A DNA stretch of 5,909 nucleotides from NCBI GenBank assembly GCA_003222835.1, contig QHXE01000495.1:1-5909 (forward strand), written 5' to 3'. This document shows positions 1-5,039 of this stretch, in pieces. Position 1 is the stretch's first letter, and each line of letters opens with the position of its first letter. The position numbers were made by a program, and so were the translations under genes. The notes below the pieces were generated by a model. The model did not search any database and had not been told where the DNA came from. It saw nothing but the letters and a program-made list of their open reading frames with translations. Origin of the DNA: Acidobacteriota bacterium. Lineage in GTDB: Bacteria; Acidobacteriota; Blastocatellia; Pyrinomonadales; Pyrinomonadaceae.

Positions 1-1638
1 GACGGCCGGGATATCCGATCGCTTCACATTCAATTTATCTATTCCCCAAAGTTTCTCTTCATCGGCGGTCATTTTGCGGCGATGGCCCTCGGCAACATCG
101 GCGACCAGCATCATGTAGGGACTGTCCTGGTCCAAATCGAACCATTCAGCTACCTGCTCTCTGAGGACGCTGGGCGCGAAAGGCCGAAAGCTTTCGCGAT
201 GCTTGATCTTGAGATTCATGATCGATTGCATTGCAGGCGAACGAGGATCGCCAATGATGCTGCGCGCTCCCAGGGCGCGCGGGCCAAACTCCATTCTTCC
301 CTGATGCAGACCTATTATTTTCCCGTCAGCCAGGAGTTCCGCGACTACTTCCGGCAATTGCTCGCGCGAGTATTTCGTGTACGGTAGATTTCTCGTCTTT
401 AGAAATTGTTCGATCTCTTCGATAGAGTCTTGTGGCCCGAGATAAGCTCCCTTCATTCCATCCTCGTAAGGTGGCAAACCGTTGTCGCTTCGATCGTGTC
501 TTGACCGCCAGGTTCCTGTTTTTTCCGGACTCACTCGTCTATTGCCGAGATAACGATGCCAGATTGCCAGAGCAATGCCTAACGCTCCGCCGGCGTCACC
601 GGCCGCCGGTTGAATCCAAATGTCCTCGAAGGGTCCTTCGCGCATGATGCGGCCGTTTGCGACGCAGTTGAGCGCGACGCCGCCGGCCATGCAGAGCCGC
701 TTCATGCTCGTTTCCTTGTGAACATGCCCGACCATCTTGAGCATGACTTCCTCTGTGATTGCCTGTACGCTGCGCGCCAGATCCATCTCACGCTGCGTTA
801 CTTTTGATTCCGGCTTGCGTGGGCGACCTTTGAAGAGACGGTCGAAAGAGCCGTTAGTCATCCGCAGGCCCTGCGAATAGCTGAAGTACTCATGGTTCAT
901 GCGAATGCTGCCGTCTTCGCGCACCTCGGCAAGGTTGTCCTTGATCAACGAGACGTATTTCGGTTCGCCATAGGGCGCCAGACCCATCACTTTGTATTCG
1001 CCACTATTGACTTTGAATCCGGTGTAGTAAGTGAACGCGCTGTAGAGCAATCCCAAGCTGTCGGGAAAACGCAATTCTTTCAGCAAAGTAATTTCGTTGC
1101 CACGGCCTATTCCAATCGAACTCGTCGCCCATTCGCCGACACCGTCGATCGTCAGAATTGCTGCTTCTTCAAAAGGTGAAGGATAAAAGGCGCTAGCGGC
1201 ATGGCTCTCGTGATGATCTCCGAAGAGCAGTTTCCACGCGAACTTCTTTCCTGCTTTCTTCGCGCGTCTTTCGCCATCGATACCGTTTGCTTTGGCGAGT
1301 TCCGTGCGGATGAGATCCGGCATCCACAGTTTTTCTTTCATCCACAACGGCATCGCCTTCAGGAACGAACTGAATCCCGAAGGCGCGTAGTCGAGATAAG
1401 TTTCCAGCAGCCGATCGAATTTCAGCAATGGCTTGTCGTAAAAGCCGACATAGTCCAGTTGGTCGGCGGTGATGCCGGCTTCTTTAAGACAGTAACGAGC
1501 CGCATGCAGCGGGAAATTGTGATCGTGTTTGACGCGAGTGAAGCGCTCTTCCTGAGCAGCGGCTACAATCTCTCCGTCGACCACGAGACACGCGGCCGAG
1601 TCATGATAAAACGCAGAGATGCCCAGAATGTTTGACAC
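1..1638 (-). CDS. NodU/CmcH/SxtI-type carbamoyltransferase, C-terminus missing
   Basis: I translated this frame by hand: it is open from a GTG at 1638-1636 to the window edge, giving 546 residues without a stop. Enzymes of this family move a carbamoyl group from carbamoyl phosphate, via an ATP-activated carbamoyl-adenylate, to a hydroxyl of a sugar, antibiotic or toxin. The N-terminus reads ILGISAFYHDSAA (H12, D13). The Kae1-like domain carries HHESHA at 142-147, the expected metal-binding histidines, then MAGGVALNCVANGR at 317-330 and GDAGGALG at 347-354. The YrdC-like carbamoyl-phosphate domain carries EFGPRALGARSI at 450-461. Relatives are about 580-620 residues, so roughly 40-70 are missing beyond position 1. 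The GTG start is chosen because the family's N-terminal motif begins just after it and an in-frame TAA (the stop of the preceding gene) lies 12 bases upstream. No good ribosome binding site is visible, so coupling to the preceding gene is likely. The acceptor cannot be read from sequence; a glycan or nucleotide sugar is inferred from context. Confidence 0.95.
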   Translation of the reverse strand, partial: MSNILGISAFYHDSAACLVVDGEIVAAAQEERFTRVKHDHNFPLHAARYCLKEAGITADQLDYVGFYDKPLLKFDRLLETYLDYAPSGFSSFLKAMPLWMKEKLWMPDLIRTELAKANGIDGERRAKKAGKKFAWKLLFGDHHESHAASAFYPSPFEEAAILTIDGVGEWATSSIGIGRGNEITLLKELRFPDSLGLLYSAFTYYTGFKVNSGEYKVMGLAPYGEPKYVSLIKDNLAEVREDGSIRMNHEYFSYSQGLRMTNGSFDRLFKGRPRKPESKVTQREMDLARSVQAITEEVMLKMVGHVHKETSMKRLCMAGGVALNCVANGRIMREGPFEDIWIQPAAGDAGGALGIALAIWHRYLGNRRVSPEKTGTWRSRHDRSDNGLPPYEDGMKGAYLGPQDSIEEIEQFLKTRNLPYTKYSREQLPEVVAELLADGKIIGLHQGRMEFGPRALGARSIIGDPRSPAMQSIMNLKIKHRESFRPFAPSVLREQVAEWFDLDQDSPYMMLVADVAEGHRRKMTADEEKLWGIDKLNVKRSDIPAV

Positions 1639-1650
1639 CGAAGTGAGTTG

Positions 1651-1809
1651 TTAGAAAAGTGTATAGATGAACGGCGCAATCGCCGAACTCTTTGCCAGCA
1701 CCAGTAAGAGACCAAAAATTACCAGCGTGATGATGATCGGCGCCAGCCAAAACTTTTTGTTCTGTTTCATGAACTCCCAGAGTTCGCTTACTACTTGTGC
1801 TTTCGACAT
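1651..1809 (-). CDS. DUF5989/SxtK-like small membrane protein (52 aa)
   Basis: A 52-residue protein with an amphipathic N-terminus (ELWEFMKQNKKFWL, residues 9-22) followed by one hydrophobic helix (about 20-39) and a short tail ending APFIYTLF. The LWEFxxxxKKxWLxP pattern and the APFIYTLF end are what I know from DUF5989 proteins, which include SxtK of saxitoxin clusters and commonly sit beside NodU-type carbamoyltransferases. The function is unknown. A longer in-frame ATG exists at 1836, but the one at 1809 has an AGGAG seven bases upstream and gives the family's usual length. Its stop lies 12 bases before the carbamoyltransferase start. The lysines before the helix predict an inner-membrane protein with a cytoplasmic N-terminus. 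It may anchor or regulate the soluble carbamoyltransferase; that is inference. Confidence 0.88.
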   Translation of the reverse strand: MSKAQVVSELWEFMKQNKKFWLAPIIITLVIFGLLLVLAKSSAIAPFIYTLF

Positions 1810-1816
1810 TAGGTAA

Positions 1817-1821
1817 CTCCT
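1817..1821 (-). promoter_or_regulatory. Ribosome binding site of the SxtK-like gene
   Basis: AGGAG with a 7-base spacer before the ATG at 1809. It overlaps the TAG stop of the upstream gene (1822-1820; combined TAGGAG), so ribosomes ending on the SxtJ-like gene are placed to restart here. It decides for the 1809 start over the ATG at 1836. Confidence 0.85.
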
Positions 1822-2227
1822 AAAACATTTTCTCATAATGGCGGGGATTTCTCTGCCGCTCCGAGTAAGGCTGCCAATAAGAATCGCTTGGGTCAGCGCG
1901 ACGATGCAGCGGATCCCAGCCGAACAAGCGTTTGATAAAGCCGATAGGCGTAACTACGAAGAAGAAGACGAAAGCCAGAACGATTCGGGTCGTAACGAAC
2001 GAGAGGGCTTCCGCCAACGCCATCCATGCTTTGTTGGGCACAACGAGAGCCCGTGGAAGCAGCATGGCCAGGATGACAAGCACGGCGCCAATAGGCAGAG
2101 CAACATGCGACAAGCTCGTAAACTTTCCGCGATAGATCCACCAAGCGCTTAGCAGGATCAGAACGCCGCCGACCACGAAGCCGAATTCACGCTCGGTTCG
2201 CAGAGACCTCTTCTTAGTTGAATTCAA
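1820..2227 (-). CDS. sxtJ: SxtJ-family membrane protein (135 aa)
   Basis: Predicted integral membrane protein of 135 residues from a TTG start. Hydrophobic segments lie at about 16-32, 42-57 and 77-98, after a short basic N-terminus. The C-terminal cytoplasmic-looking tail has RLFGWDPL (100-107) and SYW (116-118), which match the conserved tail I associate with the SxtJ family, named after a protein of unknown function in saxitoxin clusters. An upstream TTG at 2305 would give 161 residues, but it would overlap the preceding gene by 92 bases and add a segment unlike the family. The TTG at 2227 has GAGGAG four bases upstream, overlaps the fucose synthase-like gene by only 14 bases, and yields a normal length. 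The gene sits directly before the SxtK-like gene and the carbamoyltransferase, which supports the family call. Its role is unknown; membrane recruitment of the carbamoyltransferase or handling of a lipid-linked substrate are guesses. Confidence 0.85.
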   Translation of the reverse strand: MNSTKKRSLRTEREFGFVVGGVLILLSAWWIYRGKFTSLSHVALPIGAVLVILAMLLPRALVVPNKAWMALAEALSFVTTRIVLAFVFFFVVTPIGFIKRLFGWDPLHRRADPSDSYWQPYSERQRNPRHYEKMF

Positions 2228-3161
2228 GATTCTCCTCGTACCAATTAATTGTTTGCTGCAATCCGTCCTCCAGAGGAGTCTGGGCTCGAAAGCCAAACCT
2301 TTCAAACGCGCGCGAGGTGTCGAGCTGACGACGCGGTTGCCCGTCGGGCCGGTTCGTTTCCCATCTTATGTCGCCATGAAAATTTGTCAGCCGTGCAATT
2401 GTTTCAACTAGATCTTTGATGGTTATTTCGCGGGCATTGCCGAGGTTCACCGGGTCGCTTTCGTTATAAAGAGCGGCGGCTTTGACGATTCCTTCGGCAC
2501 AATCCTCGACAAAGAGAAATTCGCGCGACGCATTGCCGGAACCCCACACCTCGATCAAGTCGGAAGCTTTACGGCGCGCCTCGAGACACTTACGAATCAA
2601 CGCCGGAATGACGTGCGAAGTTTCCGCGTCAAACTTATCGCCTGGACCGTAAAGGTTCGCCGGCAAAAGAAAGATTGAATTGAAGCCGTACTGTTGCCGA
2701 TAAGCTTGCGACTGTACCAGCATCATCTTTTTCGCCAGTCCGTAAGGAGCATTCGTCTCTTCGGGATAACCGTTCCAAAGATCGTCTTCTTTGAAAGGCA
2801 CCGGCGTAAACTTAGGGTAAGCGCACACAGTGCCGACCGCGACGAATTTCTTCACCCCACGCAGCCGAGCGTGTTCCATGAGCTGAGCGCCAAGCATTAG
2901 GTTGTGGTAGAAAAACTGTCCCGGATTCTTCTGGTTGTGACCGATGCCGCCCACTACAGCCGCCAGATGAATAATTAGTTCGGGCCGCGAGTCGTCGAGC
3001 ATTCGCAGAATATCGGCCTTTTCAATCAAGTTATAGTCGCGGCTGCGCGGCACGAAGACCTCAACGCCTTCATAGTGCTTTAGCTTGTCAGTGACGAACC
3101 GCCCGAGAAAGCCCGCGCCTCCGGTCACAGTTATTCGTTTGTACGGGAATGTTTCGTTCAT
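2214..3161 (-). CDS. fcl: GDP-L-fucose synthase-like SDR epimerase/reductase
   Basis: A complete 315-residue extended-SDR protein. GDP-L-fucose synthase (GMER) converts GDP-4-keto-6-deoxymannose to GDP-L-fucose by 3,5-epimerisation and NADPH reduction in the cytoplasm. The nucleotide-binding glycine motif GGAGFLG is at 14-20. Compared with the E. coli enzyme as I remember it (S107, C109, Y136, K140, H179), this protein has T111, C113, Y140, K144 and H183, all with the same offset of four. The family segments [21 protein letters not shown] and [15 protein letters not shown] are also present. The one change is Thr for the catalytic Ser, which is tolerated in many SDR enzymes. Length is typical (about 310-320). 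The ATG at 3161 has a G-rich ribosome binding site supplied by a repeat. The partner dehydratase Gmd is not in the window, so a related GDP-sugar product is possible. Confidence 0.85.
   Translation of the reverse strand: MNETFPYKRITVTGGAGFLGRFVTDKLKHYEGVEVFVPRSRDYNLIEKADILRMLDDSRPELIIHLAAVVGGIGHNQKNPGQFFYHNLMLGAQLMEHARLRGVKKFVAVGTVCAYPKFTPVPFKEDDLWNGYPEETNAPYGLAKKMMLVQSQAYRQQYGFNSIFLLPANLYGPGDKFDAETSHVIPALIRKCLEARRKASDLIEVWGSGNASREFLFVEDCAEGIVKAAALYNESDPVNLGNAREITIKDLVETIARLTNFHGDIRWETNRPDGQPRRQLDTSRAFERFGFRAQTPLEDGLQQTINWYEENLEFN
2232..2237 (-). promoter_or_regulatory. Ribosome binding site of sxtJ-like gene
   Basis: GAGGAG followed by AATC and TTG at 2227-2225. It lies inside the last codons of the upstream fucose synthase-like gene. 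It is the only strong Shine-Dalgarno site near the family's expected N-terminus, so it fixes a non-ATG start and implies translational coupling. Confidence 0.7.
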
Positions 3162-3167
3162 GTTTTA

Positions 3168-3174
3168 CCCCCTC
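3168..3174 (-). promoter_or_regulatory. Repeat-derived ribosome binding site of the fucose synthase-like gene
   Basis: GAGGGGG with a 6-base spacer (TAAAAC) before the ATG at 3161. It overlaps the 3' arm of the palindrome at 3170-3191, so part of it can be paired in a 9-bp hairpin with a 4-base loop in the transcript. Confidence 0.6.
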
Positions 3175-3204
3175 TCCCCCTTGGGAGAGGGTCGGGGTGA
3201 GGGC
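3170..3204 (-). repeat. GC-rich palindromic repeat, copy 1
   Basis: Perfect 9-bp inverted repeat CCCTCTCCC (3170-3178) / GGGAGAGGG (3183-3191), followed on the plus strand by a 13-base tail ending GGGTGAGGGC at 3204. The same element occurs inverted at 3302-3335, with both 9-bp arms and the last ten tail bases identical. It resembles dispersed REP-like palindromes seen in intergenic regions of many environmental bacteria. It abuts the fucose synthase-like start codon. Confidence 0.88.
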
Positions 3205-3232
3205 CTAGCGATGCTCCAATCCTTCCTTCGTT

Positions 3233-3278
3233 TCCTCGCGCGCGGAGCAAACAGAGCCCTCAAAAAAAAGCGCGAGGA
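3233..3278. repeat. Inverted repeat inside the spacer between palindrome copies
   Basis: TCCTCGCGC at 3233-3241 is complementary to GCGCGAGGA at 3270-3278, leaving a 28-base loop that contains a run of eight A (3262-3269). It lies between the two inverted palindrome copies, so the whole spacer could fold as nested stems. No uridine tract follows the stem on either strand in the right place for a terminator. Function unknown. Confidence 0.4.
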
Positions 3279-3286
3279 GCTTATGC

Positions 3287-4357
3287 TTATCTCGCAGCAA
3301 CGCCCTCACCCTGGCCCTCTCCCAAAGGGAGAGGGAGGGTCAGCGAAATTCGCTGACCACTGTTCTTGATCGAGCGCTGCGCCGCTTCCAGCAAACGCAC
3401 CACGCGGAGGCCTGCGGCGCCGTCTGTCAAGGGCCGCCGCGTTGCGTTAATAGAATCCACGAACTCTGCGACGACATAATGCAGTGCTTCAGTTGCGTCC
3501 AATTTCGGCGCCCACACATCGCCGGTGCGATAGCTTACCAGCGTTTGATAATCGGCTTCTCGGTCGCCCACGCGGTTTGTCGTTACGCCCTTGTCATAGA
3601 CGCGTACCTTCTCCGTCGGTTCGATATCATCGTAAAGAATCATCTTGCGCGTGCCGGCGATTAATGTGCGGCGAATCTTGGCCGGCGCCAGCCAATTAAA
3701 ATGAAAGTGAGCGATGAAATCATCTGAAAAGTGCAGCATTAGATAAGCGATGTTCTCAATCCCTCGCTCTATGTGGCAACTGCCGAGCGCGCTTACGGCG
3801 TCCGGGTGCCGCTCGATCAAATGATCCATGATCGAAAGATCGTGCGGCGCCAGATCCCACAGCACGTTGATATCGCGCTGAAACAGGCCCAGGTTGATGC
3901 GTACGGAATCGAAGTAAAGCAACTCGCCCAGGTCGCCGCTGCTGACGATCTCCTTCATCTTGCGCACGGCGCCGGTGTAAACAAACGTGTGATCGACCAT
4001 CAACGTGCGGCCATTGCGTTCCGCCAGATCGATTAGTTCTTCTGCTTCGCACGTAGTAGTGGTCAGCGGCTTTTCCACCAGCACGTGTTTGCCCGCGAGC
4101 AGCGCCTCCTTCGCAATTTGAAAGTGCGTAGCTACCGGGGTGACGACCGCAAGCGCATCGAGAGCGGGATCAGCGAGAAGCTTTCGGTAATCCCTCGTGC
4201 TCTGCACCGACGGATAACGCCGCGCCATCGCCGTCAGACGCGGTTCGTCCATGTCACAGATCCAGCGCAACTCTGCTGCTTCATTCTCCGCGAAATTCCG
4301 CAGCAGGTTTGGCCCCCAATAGCCGCAGCCAACAACTCCAATCGTAGTTGCGCTCAT
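3287..4357 (-). CDS. Gfo/Idh/MocA-family NAD-dependent sugar oxidoreductase
   Basis: A 356-residue protein with an N-terminal Rossmann fold (GCGYWG, 10-15), the family's EKP motif at 95-97, and a catalytic-region motif DLAPHD at 168-173 (D168, H172). Such enzymes oxidise or reduce sugar hydroxyls with a bound or exchangeable nicotinamide. The neighbouring acetyltransferase suggests a WlbA/WbpB-like role, 3-oxidation of a UDP-HexNAc uronate ahead of transamination and N-acetylation; the exact substrate is inferred. A TTG at 4384 would add nine residues, but the ATG at 4357 has GGGGA six bases upstream and begins just before the usual N-terminus. The last 16 residues (LPLPLGEGQGEGVAAR) come from palindromic repeat copy 2 and sequence beyond it, so the ancestral stop was probably near residue 340. 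No aminotransferase is visible in the window. Confidence 0.9.
   Translation of the reverse strand: MSATTIGVVGCGYWGPNLLRNFAENEAAELRWICDMDEPRLTAMARRYPSVQSTRDYRKLLADPALDALAVVTPVATHFQIAKEALLAGKHVLVEKPLTTTTCEAEELIDLAERNGRTLMVDHTFVYTGAVRKMKEIVSSGDLGELLYFDSVRINLGLFQRDINVLWDLAPHDLSIMDHLIERHPDAVSALGSCHIERGIENIAYLMLHFSDDFIAHFHFNWLAPAKIRRTLIAGTRKMILYDDIEPTEKVRVYDKGVTTNRVGDREADYQTLVSYRTGDVWAPKLDATEALHYVVAEFVDSINATRRPLTDGAAGLRVVRLLEAAQRSIKNSGQRISLTLPLPLGEGQGEGVAAR
3302..3335 (+). repeat. GC-rich palindromic repeat, copy 2, inside a coding region
   Basis: The plus strand reads GCCCTCACCC, a 3-base spacer, then the perfect palindrome CCCTCTCCC (3315-3323) / GGGAGAGGG (3327-3335) with an AAA loop. This is copy 1 in the opposite orientation. 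It falls within the 3' end of the oxidoreductase gene and is translated as residues 341-352 (LPLPLGEGQGEG), a composition unlike the rest of that protein. Confidence 0.9.
3338..3358. repeat. Perfect 21-base palindrome near the oxidoreductase 3' end
   Basis: GGTCAGCGAA and TTCGCTGACC flank a single central A, a perfect inverted repeat that could fold as an 8-bp stem with a 5-base loop. It lies two bases from repeat copy 2, so the transcript can form two adjacent hairpins. No uridine run follows on the minus strand, so a classical terminator is not supported. It could be the original end-of-gene hairpin or part of a composite repeat. Confidence 0.6.
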
Positions 4358-4363
4358 AAAACT

Positions 4364-4368
4364 TCCCC
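4364..4368 (-). promoter_or_regulatory. Ribosome binding site of the oxidoreductase gene
   Basis: GGGGA with a 6-base spacer (AGTTTT) before the ATG at 4357. It supports this start over the in-frame TTG at 4384. Confidence 0.6.
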
Positions 4369-4399
4369 AAAGAATAGCGGCCAATTAAGAAAAAGTGAA

Positions 4400-4487
4400 A
4401 GTTCAATCAGACACCCGACCGTTAGGGAGGTGCAAAGGCGGGAGTTCAATCAGAAACCTGACCGTTAGGGAGGGTGCAAGGGCGGGA
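4400..4487. repeat. Tandem direct repeat, two 43-44 bp units plus a partial third
   Basis: Unit 1 spans 4401-4443 and unit 2 spans 4444-4487; they differ by three substitutions and one inserted G. Both begin GTTCAATCAGA and contain GACCGTTAGGGAGG. The boundary word AGTTCAATC appears a third time at 4499-4507, where it contains the TGA stop of the acetyltransferase gene. The array fills most of the 144-base spacer between the acetyltransferase and oxidoreductase genes. No coding role is apparent. Confidence 0.88.
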
Positions 4488-4501
4488 TTTAAGAGTAAAG
4501 T

Positions 4502-4975
4502 TCAATCCGCAACCGCACGCGCCGGATTTCCGGCAACGGTTGCTCCCGGGGGCACATCTGCCGTCACGACCGCGCCCGCTCCGACAATCGCGCGCTCACC
4601 AATCGTCACGCCGCAAAGCAGGGTCGCTCCGCTGCCAATGCTGGCGTCTCTCTTTACAACGGTTGGCACAACTTTCCAGTCGGCGTCTGTTTTTAATGTG
4701 CCATTGACGCTGGTCGCCCGGGGATACTTGTCATTGATAAAGGTTACGTTGTGGCCGACGAAGACTTCGTCTTCGATAGTTACGCCCTCACATATAAACG
4801 TGTGGCTCGAAATCTTGCAATTTCGCCCCACTCGAGCGCCCTTCTGAATCTCGACAAACGATCCAATCCTCGAGCCGTCACCGATCTCGCAGCCATAGAG
4901 ATTTACGAAGTTGTAAATACTAACGTCGCGGCCGAGCTTGACGTCCGGCGCGATTACGCAGAATTGTCCTGGCAT
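4502..4975 (-). CDS. Left-handed beta-helix sugar N-acetyltransferase (WlbB/WbpD-like)
   Basis: A complete 157-residue protein built of hexapeptide repeats (for example IAPDVKLGRDVSIYNFV near the start and VTIGERAIVGAGAVVTADVP near the end), the trimeric acetyl-CoA-dependent acyltransferase fold. The segment GHNVTFINDKYPRA at 74-87 is characteristic of nucleotide-sugar 3-amino N-acetyltransferases: WlbB/WbpD, which acetylate the 3-amino group of a UDP-2-acetamido-3-amino uronate, and also the FdtC/QdtC group acting on dTDP-3-amino-deoxysugars. Pairing with the downstream Gfo/Idh enzyme favours the WlbB/WbpD reading, giving a di-N-acetylated uronate for a surface polysaccharide. The start at 4975 matches the family N-terminus but has no clear ribosome binding site. 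The TGA stop lies in a copy of the boundary word of the adjacent tandem repeat. The substrate is inferred; the fold and broad class are secure. Confidence 0.9.
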   Translation of the reverse strand: MPGQFCVIAPDVKLGRDVSIYNFVNLYGCEIGDGSRIGSFVEIQKGARVGRNCKISSHTFICEGVTIEDEVFVGHNVTFINDKYPRATSVNGTLKTDADWKVVPTVVKRDASIGSGATLLCGVTIGERAIVGAGAVVTADVPPGATVAGNPARAVAD

Positions 4976-4998
4976 GAATAGGAAGCGATCGGAGAAAT

Positions 4999-5027
4999 CC
5001 TCTCCCCTGGTCTAGGACTGGGAGAGG
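4999..5027. repeat. Imperfect hairpin related to the GC-rich palindromes
   Basis: CCTCTCCC (4999-5006) pairs with GGGAGAGG (5020-5027); inside the 13-base loop GTC and GAC can add three more pairs around TAG. The arms match those of copies 1 and 2, but the loop is longer and the GGGTGAGGGC tail is absent. It occupies the 64-base gap between the kinase stop and the acetyltransferase start. No uridine tract follows on the minus strand, so a strong terminator is unlikely; partial attenuation or mRNA stabilisation is possible. Confidence 0.7.
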
Positions 5028-5039
5028 GAACTGCGTCGA

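Noticed and set aside
1201..1635. Plus-strand open frame of 144 residues
   Set aside because: It lies entirely opposite the carbamoyltransferase gene, whose minus-strand frame has every expected motif; the plus-strand protein resembles no family I know.
1893..2144. Second minus-strand frame within the SxtJ-like gene
   Set aside because: It is a different reading frame of a gene with convincing membrane segments and context, and its own protein is not recognisable.
3233..3278. Rho-independent terminator using the eight-A run
   Set aside because: On the minus strand the T run falls in the loop of the inverted repeat rather than after a stem, and no stem ends directly before it.
4400..4507. 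Possible small CRISPR array
   Set aside because: The units are contiguous direct repeats with no unique spacers, and no cas gene is present.
4395..4847. Plus-strand open frame of 150 residues
   Set aside because: It begins in the tandem repeat and then runs antisense to the acetyltransferase gene, so it is a shadow frame.
4976..5039. Promoter between the kinase and acetyltransferase genes
   Set aside because: The gap is short and mostly taken up by the hairpin; no -35/-10 pair with suitable spacing stands out.
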